Shown here: one piece after another, positions 1 through 7,976 of the stretch | How positions within the stretch are numbered: position 1 is the stretch's first letter | Layout of the letters: every line of letters starts with the position of its first letter | NCBI RefSeq assembly: GCF_031179145.1 | Contig: NZ_JAPSIB010000009.1 | Span: forward strand, 62,001-126,000 | DNA: 64,000 bases | Origin: Brevibacterium sp. | Lineage (GTDB): Bacteria > Actinomycetota > Actinomycetes > Actinomycetales > Brevibacteriaceae | Reading direction: 5' to 3' | Position numbers and translations under genes: made by a program | Notes under the pieces: generated by a model | The model's input: only the letters and a program-made list of their open reading frames with translations | Database searches by the model: none | Told to the model about the DNA's origin: nothing

Positions 1-310
1 CGTCAACGACGTCACGGGCCGCGGCCGCCACACCTCCTCCTCGGCGATCTGTCTGCCCCTGGACGGCGGCGGATGGCTCGTCGACACACCCGGAGTGCGC
101 AGCTTCGGACTCGCCCACGTCGACCGTGATTCTCTGCTGGCCGCATTCCCGGAACTCACCGAGGCGACCCTCGAGTGTCCCCGCGGCTGCCTGCATCAGG
201 CCGACTCCCCCGGCTGCCGCCTCGACGACTGGGTGGCTGCCGGGAAGGCGGGCCCGGGCGGGGTCTCCCGTTTGGAATCACTGCGCAGGCTGCTTGCCAA
301 CACTGTTTAG
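1..310 (+). CDS. rsgA: Ribosome small-subunit-dependent GTPase A, C-terminal part
   Basis: This is the 3' end of a gene that begins before the window; the first full codon is at base 2. RsgA is a circularly permuted GTPase that checks late maturation of the 30S subunit. The visible part contains the GRGRHTSS stretch that follows the P-loop in this family, the G3 motif DTPG (in LVDTPGVRSFGL), and a C-terminal zinc-binding region with the CPRGCLH cysteine/histidine pattern and a later GC. It ends with a helical tail rich in Arg and Leu. The next gene, hisN, follows after 32 bp, a pairing common in actinomycetes. The G4 and G5 motifs lie outside the window in this permuted order, so the identification rests on the P-loop-flanking, G3 and zinc regions. 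Confidence 0.93.
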   Translation, partial: VNDVTGRGRHTSSSAICLPLDGGGWLVDTPGVRSFGLAHVDRDSLLAAFPELTEATLECPRGCLHQADSPGCRLDDWVAAGKAGPGGVSRLESLRRLLANTV

Positions 311-330
311 AGTTGCGCGAGTGCACTGGT

Positions 331-336
331 TAGAGT
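331..336 (+). promoter_or_regulatory. -10 element (TAGAGT) of hisN, predicted leaderless
   Basis: TAGAGT ends 6 nt before the hisN ATG, so transcription would start at or next to the start codon. No Shine-Dalgarno sequence is needed under this model. The same arrangement occurs at about ten other genes in the window. Confidence 0.5.
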
Positions 337-342
337 GGGGTC

Positions 343-1128
343 ATGACCGACCTCGACCTGGCGCTCGAACTCGCCGATCTCGCCGATTCCCTCAGCTACC
401 GCCACTTCCTGGCCCAGGACTTCGCCGTGGAGACGAAGCCCGACCTCACTCCGGTGACCGAATGCGATCGCGCGGTCGAAGCGGCCATCATGGAACGGCT
501 GGAGCGCGACCGGCCCGACGACAGCGTGCTCGGTGAGGAGTTCGGCTCCCATGGAACCTCGCCGAGGCGATGGATCGTCGATCCGATCGACGGCACGAAG
601 AACTTCGTCCGCGGAGTCCCGGTCTGGGCGACCCTGATCTCCCTCTACGACGGAGAGGAGCCGGTGCTCGGCGTCGTCTCCGCACCGGCCCTGGGCCGAC
701 GTTGGTGGGCGGAGTCCGGACAGGGAGCGTTCGTCACTGCCCTGGGGGAGGCTCCGAAGCGCATCGGCGTCTCCGAGGTCGAGGAGCTCGGCGACGCCTC
801 TCTGTCCTATGCGTCACTGGGCGGTTGGAAGGACCTCGGGATCCTCGACGAATTCCTCGGCCTGTGCGAGTCGACGTGGCGCAACCGCGGCTACGGAGAC
901 TTCTACTCGTACATGCTGGTGGCCGAGGGCGCCGTCGACATCGCCTGCGAGCCCGAGCTCGCTCTCTACGATATGGGCGCCCTGGTGCCGATCGTCCTCG
1001 AGGCGGGCGGTTCGTTCACCAATACAGCAGGAGCTCCCGGGCCGTTCGGCGGCAACGCCGTTGCGACGAACTCGCGACTGCACGAGGCGACGCTCGATGC
1101 GCTGGGCCGAGTCTCGCCGAGCATCTGA
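343..1128 (+). CDS. hisN: Histidinol-phosphatase, inositol monophosphatase family
   Basis: This 261-residue protein belongs to the Mg2+-dependent inositol monophosphatase superfamily. In actinomycetes the member next to rsgA is usually histidinol-phosphatase, which removes phosphate from histidinol phosphate in histidine synthesis. The metal-binding motifs are present: GEEFG near residue 64, DPIDGT at 80-85, and a C-terminal YDMGA that replaces the usual WDxAA, followed by EAGG. Length is normal for the family. The assignment as HisN rather than a general inositol-phosphatase comes from the family and neighbourhood, not from a unique motif. The ATG is preceded by a -10-like TAGAGT at 6 nt, which points to a leaderless transcript. 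Confidence 0.83.
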   Translation: MTDLDLALELADLADSLSYRHFLAQDFAVETKPDLTPVTECDRAVEAAIMERLERDRPDDSVLGEEFGSHGTSPRRWIVDPIDGTKNFVRGVPVWATLISLYDGEEPVLGVVSAPALGRRWWAESGQGAFVTALGEAPKRIGVSEVEELGDASLSYASLGGWKDLGILDEFLGLCESTWRNRGYGDFYSYMLVAEGAVDIACEPELALYDMGALVPIVLEAGGSFTNTAGAPGPFGGNAVATNSRLHEATLDALGRVSPSI

Positions 1129-1142
1129 GCTCGATGAGCCCA

Positions 1143-1202
1143 GACCGAATGAGTATGGATCGAACGAGCACCGATCGCTCGAGCGTCGACCGCTCGAGCA
1201 CG
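1143..1202 (+). repeat. Four 15-bp tandem repeats before the aminotransferase
   Basis: Four units (1143-1157, 1158-1172, 1173-1187, 1188-1202) share the pattern GAYCGNNCGAGCNNN. They lie in frame with the aminotransferase and could encode DRxSx repeats if translation began at the ATG at 1134, just after the hisN stop. The better start at 1215 leaves them as a short spacer. Confidence 0.7.
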
Positions 1203-1214
1203 GAAGAGGAGACA

Positions 1215-2474
1215 ATGCCTGATGTGATGCGCGCCGAGCTGTGGCATGCGATGGCGGATGCGGCGGGGCTCATCCGCGCCGACGGTTCGATCGGGGAGAC
1301 CATCTACGGTGAGATGACCACGCTGGCGGCCGACACCGGCTCCGTCAACCTCGGGCAGGGAGCGCCCGGCACCGACGCTCCGTCGGACCTCATCGAGGCG
1401 GCGACGACGGCCATGCGCGAGGGCTTCAATCAGTATGCTCCGGGCCAGGGTCATCACGAGTTCCTGGCAGCAGTGGCCGAGCAGCGCCGGCGCGACTTCT
1501 CGCAGCCGGTGGCTGAAGACCAGGTGCTCTTCACCTGCGGTGCCACTGAAGCCCTGACGGCTTCGATTCTGGCGCTGCTGCCGCGCGGCGGCACCGTGCT
1601 CACCTTCGAACCGTTCTACGACGCTTACCCGGCAGCTGTGACCGCAGCCGGCGGATCCCTCGTCACGGTGCCGATCCTGCCCGCGCCGGACGGCGGATTC
1701 GCACCCGACTGGAACCTCTTCGACGAGGTCGTGGCGGCCAGCCATCCGTCGATCATCATCGTCAACACTCCGCACAACCCGACCGGATTCGTCTTCAGCA
1801 CCGCGGACCTGAAGCGGATCGGGGACGCTGCGATCGCCGCCGATGCCTGGATCCTCACGGACGAGGTCTACGAGCAGCTCGTCCTCGACGGCGGTGTGCA
1901 TGTGCCGCCCGCAACGGCTGTTGCCGATCCGAAGCGCGTCGTCACCGTGTCTTCGGCTGGGAAGTCATGGAACGCCACCGGATGGAAGATCGGCTGGGTG
2001 ATCGCCGAACCTCGTGTCCGGGAGGCGATCCAGGCAGTCAAGCAGTTCCTCACCTTCACCTCTGGCGGTCCACTGCAGATCGCGGTGGCCCGGATGCTCG
2101 CGGAGGATGGGGGTTTCGTGGACGAGAACCGGGAGTCACTGAGGGCTCGCGCCGAGGTGCTGGTTTCGGCCTGTCGCAGCGTCCCGGGTGCTCACGCCTC
2201 GATTCCCGCCTCCGGCTACTTCACGGTGATGGACTTCTCCGAACTCACCGATCTCGACGCCTTCGCGATCAACGAGCGCCTCGCCGAGCGCTTCTCCCTC
2301 GTGGGGATCCCCGTCCCCGCACTGTGCAGGGAGGGATCCGCCGCCCATCAGGCGTATCGGGCCTCGATCCGCTATTCGTTCTGCAAGTCGCCCGCCGACG
2401 TCGATCGCGCAGCGCAGCTCTTCCGCAGCCTGGCCGCCGAACTCGATCAGGATCCTGACACTCTGCGGAGCTGA
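1215..2474 (+). CDS. PLP-dependent aminotransferase, class I/II
   Basis: The 419-residue protein is a fold-type I aminotransferase. It shows the N-terminal NLGQGAPG substrate-side motif, NTPHNPTG, the DEVYE aspartate region that contacts PLP, and the Schiff-base lysine in SSAGKSWNATGWKIGW. This set is typical of kynurenine/glutamine-transaminase-like and methionine-salvage-like enzymes; the exact substrate cannot be read from the motifs. The start at 1215 is chosen because GGAAGAGGAG sits just upstream. An in-frame ATG at 1134 would add a repetitive DRxSx leader without homology. It follows hisN by 86 bp and is closed by a very strong terminator. Confidence 0.85.
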   Translation: MPDVMRAELWHAMADAAGLIRADGSIGETIYGEMTTLAADTGSVNLGQGAPGTDAPSDLIEAATTAMREGFNQYAPGQGHHEFLAAVAEQRRRDFSQPVAEDQVLFTCGATEALTASILALLPRGGTVLTFEPFYDAYPAAVTAAGGSLVTVPILPAPDGGFAPDWNLFDEVVAASHPSIIIVNTPHNPTGFVFSTADLKRIGDAAIAADAWILTDEVYEQLVLDGGVHVPPATAVADPKRVVTVSSAGKSWNATGWKIGWVIAEPRVREAIQAVKQFLTFTSGGPLQIAVARMLAEDGGFVDENRESLRARAEVLVSACRSVPGAHASIPASGYFTVMDFSELTDLDAFAINERLAERFSLVGIPVPALCREGSAAHQAYRASIRYSFCKSPADVDRAAQLFRSLAAELDQDPDTLRS

Positions 2475-2526
2475 TTCCGTCCTACCGGCAGCAGGCGGAG
2501 GAGCACTCAACGGGCGGAGAATCAGT

Positions 2527-2564
2527 GAAGGGGCGGACACAGCGAGTGCTGTGTCCGCCCCTTC
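2527..2564 (+). terminator. Perfect 17-bp stem-loop terminator
   Basis: Bases 2527-2543 pair perfectly with 2548-2564 around a GAGT tetraloop. It lies between the aminotransferase and the convergent YceI gene, so it can serve both. No long U-tract follows, as is common in GC-rich actinomycetes. Confidence 0.8.
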
Positions 2565-2568
2565 ATGT

Positions 2569-2592
2569 CCGATCTCCGCGCGCGGAGATCGG
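2569..2592. repeat. 24-bp perfect palindrome
   Basis: CCGATCTCCGCG is followed directly by its reverse complement. It sits 5 bp after the terminator and 43 bp before the end of the YceI gene. It may be a second terminator stem or a protein-binding palindrome; nothing decides between them. Confidence 0.6.
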
Positions 2593-2635
2593 GCTGGTGA
2601 TTCCAGACCAGGAGATCCGGGTCAGGAGGTCTGGC

Positions 2636-3184
2636 TCACGCCTTGACGAGCTCGAGTTCCAGGCCGATCTTGACTTTGTCAGAGACGAGGAGTTCGCCTC
2701 CGCCGAGGACCGCTTCGAATTCCATGCCGAAGTCCTTGCGGTTGACCGTGGCCTCTGCGGAGAGTCCGGCGACCTGGTTGCCGTTGGGATCGGTGGCGAC
2801 TCCGCCGAATTCGGTCGCGAACACGACCTCCTTGGTGACGCCGCGCATGGTCAGCTGTCCGACGAGGTCGAACTCGGCGTCCGACTTCGGCTTCACACCA
2901 GTCGAGGTGAAGTTCAGGGTCGGGTACTCGTCGGCGGCGAAGAAGTCACTCGTCTTCAGATGACCGTCACGGTGGTCGTTGCGGGTGCTGATGGAGTTGA
3001 CGACGGCTTCTGCTGTGACCGAGCTGTCTTCGAGGGCCTCCCCGACGTTGACGGTGCCGGAGATGTCCTCGAAGTGTCCGCGAACCTTGGACACTCCCGC
3101 GTGGCGGGCGGTGAAGGTGAATTCCGAGTGCACGGGGTCGATGGTCCAGGTGGAGGGGACGAGTCCCTGTGGAAGAGCAGTCAT
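2636..3184 (-). CDS. YceI-family lipid/isoprenoid-binding protein
   Basis: The 182-residue protein matches the YceI (lipocalin-like beta barrel) family. It has WTIDPVHSEFTF near the start, the VRGHFEDISG stretch, SDFFAADEYPTL in the middle and an FGMEFEAVL segment. YceI proteins bind long polyisoprenoid molecules in a barrel. No signal peptide is visible, so this copy is probably cytoplasmic. The ATG follows AAAAAGGAGACACC, a strong ribosome site. Upstream is a promoter-like region with an AT-rich inverted repeat that could be an operator. The cellular role of actinomycete YceI copies is not settled. Confidence 0.9.
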   Translation of the reverse strand: MTALPQGLVPSTWTIDPVHSEFTFTARHAGVSKVRGHFEDISGTVNVGEALEDSSVTAEAVVNSISTRNDHRDGHLKTSDFFAADEYPTLNFTSTGVKPKSDAEFDLVGQLTMRGVTKEVVFATEFGGVATDPNGNQVAGLSAEATVNRKDFGMEFEAVLGGGELLVSDKVKIGLELELVKA

Positions 3185-3223
3185 GGTGTCTCCTTTTTCG
3201 TTGAAATTTGAAGTACATGGACG

Positions 3224-3252
3224 ACTATAGTTTAGTTTTCAACCACCTGCAA
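3224..3252 (-). promoter_or_regulatory. Promoter of the YceI gene with possible operator
   Basis: On the minus strand, TTGCAG and TATAGT are separated by 17 nt, giving a start about 33 nt before the ATG. TTGAAA in the spacer and TTTCAA downstream (3201-3206) form an inverted pair, and ACTATAGT is a palindrome over the -10. A MarR-type repressor would fit, but no regulator gene is adjacent. Confidence 0.5.
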
Positions 3253-3411
3253 GAGGGAGGGCGGATTTCCCCGATCAGGCCTCATCGCCCAGAGCTCCCC
3301 ATCAGGCTCCACCCGCCGCGTCGAAGCGGCCGCATCGGCCGGCAGCACGTCAGCCTTTCGGGTCGCGGTGAACGCCAGGCATACCTGTGTCGGAGGTCAC
3401 GTGAACACGAT

Positions 3412-3441
3412 TTGTCTTCTCGAATTACGCTCGTGTAAAGT
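3412..3441 (+). promoter_or_regulatory. Promoter of the initiator tRNA gene
   Basis: TTGTCT and TAAAGT are 18 nt apart. The predicted transcription start is about 6 nt before the mature tRNA 5' end. Confidence 0.55.
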
Positions 3442-3452
3442 TAAGAACACAC

Positions 3453-3526
3453 CGCGGGGTGGAGCAGTTCGGTAGCTCGCCGGGCTCATAACCCGGAGGT
3501 CGAGGGTTCAAATCCCTCCCCCGCCA
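3453..3526 (+). tRNA. Initiator tRNA-fMet (CAT)
   Basis: All four arms fold. The anticodon loop 3485-3491 carries CAT at 3487-3489. Initiator traits are visible: an unpaired 1-72 position (C against C) at the top of the acceptor stem, and three consecutive G-C pairs at the base of the anticodon stem (GGG at 3482-3484, CCC at 3492-3494). The T arm is GAGGG-TTCAAAT-CCCTC. The 3' CCA is not encoded. It stands alone with its own promoter and terminator. Confidence 0.95.
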
Positions 3527-3532
3527 CGGTAG

Positions 3533-3570
3533 AAGGGCCCTGATCAGTGGAGACACTGATCAGGGCCCTT
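3533..3570 (+). terminator. Terminator of tRNA-fMet
   Basis: Bases 3533-3549 and 3554-3570 form a perfect 17-bp stem with a GAGA tetraloop, followed by GGTTTT. It starts 6 nt after the tRNA. Confidence 0.88.
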
Positions 3571-3969
3571 GGTTTTGCCCAGAAGCAATCAGTCGGCCCG
3601 ACTTCGCGTGTTCCCGCTCTCTCCACCGTGCAACTGGATTGTCTTCGTTCCTGAGGGCGGCGACCGGGCCAGACTCTGGTCGGCAGCCGAGAATCGAGGA
3701 GAGGCCTCGAGGAGACAGCGGATCCCGAGCCCATTCCCTTCCCCGGCTTCGGGCGGAGAGCATCCGACAGCGCCGGAGCGCCTCAGCGGCGAACGACCAC
3801 GGCGGCAACGTCGAACTGCGTGGACTGGATCCCTCCAGTTTCCGCTTCTCACTCCTGCGAGTGTTCGACACGTCGATACCCCGGGCAGTCAACCCGAAAG
3901 TCTGGGGCCGGACCCCAATGGTAGATGCGGACCCACCGACCAGGGCTCGGACGGCAGTCCCGGAAACAA
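3571..3969. other. About 400 bp without a credible gene
   Basis: Reading frames here give arginine/serine/proline-rich translations with no family features and no good start. The plus-strand frame is continuous with the downstream siderophore-binding remnant, but the translated sequence before about 3970 shows no signal peptide, lipobox or solute-binding-protein resemblance. It looks like non-coding or rearranged DNA between the tRNA terminator and the remnant. Confidence 0.6.
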
Positions 3970-4876
3970 GGACGTGGCCACTGGTGGCAGGGAATTCGCC
4001 ACTGCCGACGAAAAGACCGCCCAGCTCGGCAGCGACGCCGCGCCCGGGGTCTTCCCTCGCACCGTCGAGCATGCCAATGGAACCACGGAGATCGAGAAGA
4101 AGCCCAAGCGGGTCGTCGTCCTCGACACCGGCGAACTCGACGACGTCGTCTCCCTCGGCATCACCCCGGTGGGAATGGTGACCACTGAAGGCGCAGAGCC
4201 GGTGCCGTCCTACCTGGCTGACAAGGTCAAGGGCGTGGAGACAGTCGGGACCATCGCGGAACTCGACCTCGAGAAGATTGCGGCCCTCGAACCCGATCTC
4301 ATTCTCGGCAGCCAGCTGCGCGCCGACAAGCTCTATGATCAGCTCAGCTCCATCGCCCCCACCGTCTTCTCCATCCGCCCGGGCTTCCCGTGGAAGGAGA
4401 ACTTCCAGCTCGCCGGCGAAGCACTCGGAATGGAGGAGCAGGCGACCAAGGAACTCAATGAGTACGGCCGGGCCGCCAAGGAACTCGATTCCGAGATCAC
4501 AGGAGACCCCACAGTCTCGCTCGTCCGCTGGATGCCGGAACGCATCCGCCTCTACGGACATGCCTCACTCATCGGCGTCATCCTCGACGACGTGGGCCTC
4601 TCCCGTCCCGCCGTCCAGGACGTCGATGACCTCGCCGTCGAGATCTCGCCCGAGAACTTGGACAAGGCGAATGGCGACTACATCTTCTACACCAGCTATG
4701 GGGATCCCGAAGCGACCGGCGAGGCCGACGCGCTCGCCGGCAGTCAGTGGAAGGGACTCGAGGCCGTGAAGAACGACAAAGCCTTCCGGGTCGACGACGA
4801 CGTCTGATTCCTCGGCCTCGGTCCCACCGGGGCCGGCCAAGTCCTCGACGACCTCGAGGAGCACCTCACCGACTGA
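3970..4876 (+). pseudogene. Decayed iron-siderophore ABC substrate-binding protein
   Basis: From about base 3970 the frame reads as a FecB/FhuD-like binding protein: FPRTVEHANGTTEIE, KRVVVLDTGELDDVVSLGI, a helix with LDLEKIAALEPDLILG, and APTVFSI. Two lesions are visible. The N-terminus lacks the lipoprotein signal that such proteins need; the in-frame upstream sequence is unrelated low-complexity residues. A TGA at 4805-4807 falls where the family has a conserved Trp (usually DDVWFLG), and the frame continues after it for 22 sensible codons (FLGLGPTGAGQVLDDLEEHL) to a second stop at 4874-4876. No permease or ATPase genes flank it. I call it a pseudogene; its 5' edge is approximate. Confidence 0.78.
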
Positions 4877-4926
4877 CACGTCATCCACTCGTCTGTGAAT
4901 AGTGTGAAGAGGCGAGTGCGAATAGG

Positions 4927-4960
4927 CGACCGCCCCTGGGAACGAACCCAGGGGCGGTCG
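4927..4960. terminator. 14-bp stem-loop terminator
   Basis: Bases 4927-4940 pair perfectly with 4947-4960 around AACGAA. It lies 22 bp after the stop of the minus-strand UPF0182 gene and can act for it; the plus-strand pseudogene also ends into it. Confidence 0.78.
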
Positions 4961-4982
4961 ACGTCTGTCGGCTGAGCGGGCG

Positions 4983-7976
4983 TCAGTTGCCACCCTCGCC
5001 GGCAGGTGCCTCAGTAGGAGCCGAAGCACCGTCACCCTCGGCAATCGAGGGATCAGCGGCAACAGCATCGTCGATGGCCTTCTTGAGGCGGTCCTGTGCC
5101 TCTCCGTAGGCGGCGAAGTCCCCGGCCTTGAGAGCCTTGTCGGAATCCTCCATCGCCTTGCGAGCCTGCTGCAGGGCCTCTTCGAGGTCGCCGGCCGGAG
5201 CTTTCTCTCCCTCGCCTTCGCCTATACCGCCGGACGCACCGGAGGCACCGCTGCCCGCAGCGCCGGCATCGCCTGCCTGAGCACCCGAGTCTCCGCCGAA
5301 CACCTGGTCGAGCGCCTCGTCGAGGGTCGGGGCGAACCCGATGTCCTCGCCGAAGGCCACCAGCACGTGCTGGAGCAGCGGATACGAGGTCTCGCCCGCG
5401 GACCGGACGTAGACGGGCTGGACGTAGAGCAGTCCCCCGCCGACGGGAAGGGTCAGCAGGTTGCCGTTCTGCACCTGTGACTCACCCTGGCGGAGCAGGT
5501 TGAGGCTGCGCTGGACCTCGGGAGCCGTGTTGAAGTTGTTCTGCGCCTGGCCCGGACCGGGCACAGTGGTGTTCCGCGGCAGCTGGAGCAGCCGCAGCTT
5601 GCCATATCCCTCCGACACCTCACCCTTGGTGTTGCCGGCGTCGGCATCCGCAGCCAGGAAGCCGGTCAGGTTGTTCCTCGACTCTCCCTGTGACGACCGG
5701 GCCGGAATGAAGGAGCTGGTCAGTGAGAACGACGGGGTCTCCTGTCCGGGCATCTGCAGCGTCATGTAGAACGGCGGCTGGGTCAGACCACTCGTGGCCT
5801 CACGCGTCGGGTCCGTCGGCAGCGTCCAGAAGTCCTGACCGGTGTAGAACTCGCTGGCCGATGTCACGTGGTAGCGATTGAGCAGCTCCCGCTGAACCTT
5901 GAACAGGTCCTCCGGGTAGCGGACATGGCTCATCAGATCGCCCGACATCTGGGAGGCGGGTTTGATGAGATCGGGGAAGATCTTCATCCACGTCTTGAGA
6001 ACCGGATCGTCTTTGTCCCACTGGTACATGTCGACGGTGCCGTCATAGGCGTCGACAGTGACCTTGACCGAGTTGCGGATGTAGTTGACCTCTTCGTCCG
6101 GCAGAGTGGAGACAGAGTTCGGAGCGGTCGCGGTGGTCGAATCCTCGGTCGCGTCCTGCAGCGGCTGCGGAGTCGAATACGGGTAGTCCTTCGCGGTGGT
6201 GTACGCATCGAGGATCCACTTGATCCGACCGTCGACGACCGCCGGGTAGGGATCGCCGTCGACCTTGAGGAACGGCGCCAGCTTCTCCACACGTTCGCGC
6301 GGATGACGTTCGTAGAGGATCTGCGATTCGCTGTTGACCGCATCGGAGAGGAGGATCTGCTCGTCCTGGAACTTCAGGGCATAGGCGAGCCGGTTGAACA
6401 GATTGCCTACCGAGGGACCGCCGTTGCCGGTGAAGGTGTTGTTCACCTGTCCCGAGCCGCCCTCCTCATCGGACGGGTAGTCGAGCTCTCGTGGTGTCGC
6501 ACCCTTCTCGGCGCCCACGATCGAGTACTCCGGAGAGTTCTCACCGAAGTACACCCGCGGTTCGTAGTCCGGGAAGTCTCCCTGCGGCGGGATGTCGGAT
6601 TCCATGAACTTCGGCTCACCGTCAGGGTTGCGCTGGTTGCCGTTCGCGGCAACGACGCCGAAGCCGTGGGTGTAGACGATCGCCCGGTTGTACCAGCTCT
6701 GGTTGTTCACGGAACTCGGGTTGAGCTCGCGCAACGCGATCACGGTGTCCTGCTTCTGACCGTCGATGTTGTACCTGTCGACGTCGAGCTGCTGCGGGAA
6801 GGAGTAGTAGGGACGCACCTGCTGGAGTTGCCGGAACGTGTCGGAGACGAGATTCGGGTCGAGCAGTCGGATCGAGGCCGCCGTCTCGGCGTCCTCGCGC
6901 AGGGCTCCCCGTTCGCCGCTCGTGCTCGGGTCGTAGGCGGTGACGTCGATGTCGGAGAAGTCGAACGCCTCACGGGTGGCGTCGATGTTGCGCTGGATGT
7001 ATTCGGACTCCAGGCTCTGCTGCGAGGGGTTCACCTGGAACTGCTGGACCATCGCGGGATAGGCGACGATCGAGACCCCGCCGAGCACGATGAGCGTGGC
7101 GGTGGCGATGAGCGAGATCCGCCAGTTGCCCTTCCACGCCGTGTAGACGAACAGCAGCGCCACGATCACGGCGGCGATCGCGACGATCGCCATCGCTGGC
7201 AGCGCCGCCCGGTCGTCGACGTAGGTGACACCAGGGACGATGCCGCCCGTCGAATTCAGCCGGTCGTAGCGGCTCAGCCACAGACGGCCCGCCTGGATCA
7301 GCACCAGCAGGGCCACCGTGATGCCGATCTGCCACTGGGCGGTCTTCGTCAGGATGACTCCCTTGGGCTCACCCGGGCGGATTCCGCCGAAGAGATAGTG
7401 TCCGACCAGGGCTGCGATGAGCGAGAGCAGGATGGTCATGCCCAGCTGATCGCCGATCAGACGCAGCCCGGGCAGCACGAAGACGTAGAAGGACTTGTCG
7501 AGGCCGAACTGCGGGTCGTTCGAGCCGAAGGAGGTGGCATTCAGCCATTCGAGCACCGTGCTCCACTGCGCCGAGGCGGTGATACCGCTGAGCACACCGA
7601 GGACGCCGGGAATGGCCAGGGTGGCGACCCGGCGCAGAGGCTCGATCGCCTCACGGTAGCGGTCGAGGTTCTCCTGCCGGGGTGTCGTGGGGGCGTAGAC
7701 CGGCCGATGCTTGAACGCCAGGTGCAGACTCAGCCAGACGGGCACCGCCATGACGACGAACCCGATGAGGAAGGTCAGACCCCGTGCCAGCCACATCGAG
7801 CGGAACACCTGCGAAGCGCCGATCTGTCGGAACCAGAGCACCTCGGTGTACACCTGGGTGAAGGAGATGAAGGCGATCAGCAGGATCGCCACTGACACCA
7901 AGGTCAGCATCAGAGGCGAGCGTCTGGGCCTGCCGGAAGGCATGCGGGCGGAGGTGGGTGAGGACGGAGAGCTCAC
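4983..7976 (-). CDS. UPF0182 family membrane protein
   Basis: This 997-residue protein belongs to UPF0182 (COG1615), conserved in actinomycetes; the M. tuberculosis counterpart is Rv3193c. The first 320 residues contain about seven hydrophobic helices, starting after a short basic Ser/Pro/Arg-rich tail. A large hydrophilic domain follows (for example MYQWDKDDPVLKTWMKIFP and FSLTSSFIP), ending with a Gly/Ala/Ser linker and an acidic helical tail rich in E, A and K. The biochemical role is unknown. It begins with GTG, whose first base is the last base of the PDZ-protein stop (TAGTG), so the two are translationally coupled. An intrinsic terminator follows. Confidence 0.93.
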   Translation of the reverse strand: MSSPSSPTSARMPSGRPRRSPLMLTLVSVAILLIAFISFTQVYTEVLWFRQIGASQVFRSMWLARGLTFLIGFVVMAVPVWLSLHLAFKHRPVYAPTTPRQENLDRYREAIEPLRRVATLAIPGVLGVLSGITASAQWSTVLEWLNATSFGSNDPQFGLDKSFYVFVLPGLRLIGDQLGMTILLSLIAALVGHYLFGGIRPGEPKGVILTKTAQWQIGITVALLVLIQAGRLWLSRYDRLNSTGGIVPGVTYVDDRAALPAMAIVAIAAVIVALLFVYTAWKGNWRISLIATATLIVLGGVSIVAYPAMVQQFQVNPSQQSLESEYIQRNIDATREAFDFSDIDVTAYDPSTSGERGALREDAETAASIRLLDPNLVSDTFRQLQQVRPYYSFPQQLDVDRYNIDGQKQDTVIALRELNPSSVNNQSWYNRAIVYTHGFGVVAANGNQRNPDGEPKFMESDIPPQGDFPDYEPRVYFGENSPEYSIVGAEKGATPRELDYPSDEEGGSGQVNNTFTGNGGPSVGNLFNRLAYALKFQDEQILLSDAVNSESQILYERHPRERVEKLAPFLKVDGDPYPAVVDGRIKWILDAYTTAKDYPYSTPQPLQDATEDSTTATAPNSVSTLPDEEVNYIRNSVKVTVDAYDGTVDMYQWDKDDPVLKTWMKIFPDLIKPASQMSGDLMSHVRYPEDLFKVQRELLNRYHVTSASEFYTGQDFWTLPTDPTREATSGLTQPPFYMTLQMPGQETPSFSLTSSFIPARSSQGESRNNLTGFLAADADAGNTKGEVSEGYGKLRLLQLPRNTTVPGPGQAQNNFNTAPEVQRSLNLLRQGESQVQNGNLLTLPVGGGLLYVQPVYVRSAGETSYPLLQHVLVAFGEDIGFAPTLDEALDQVFGGDSGAQAGDAGAAGSGASGASGGIGEGEGEKAPAGDLEEALQQARKAMEDSDKALKAGDFAAYGEAQDRLKKAIDDAVAADPSIAEGDGASAPTEAPAGEGGN

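Noticed and set aside
1134-1214. Longer aminotransferase start at ATG 1134
   Set aside because: It would add a repetitive DRxSx leader without similarity, while ATG 1215 has an excellent GGAAGAGGAG site.
3486-3734. Minus-strand reading frame ending in VAGEGFEPSTSGL
   Set aside because: It is the antisense of the initiator tRNA; this peptide is a well-known artefact of tRNA genes, not a protein.
5868-7895. Long plus-strand open frame opposite the UPF0182 gene
   Set aside because: Its translation is His/Asp/Arg/Val-rich with no family features, as expected for the antisense of a GC-rich gene; the minus-strand product is clearly real.
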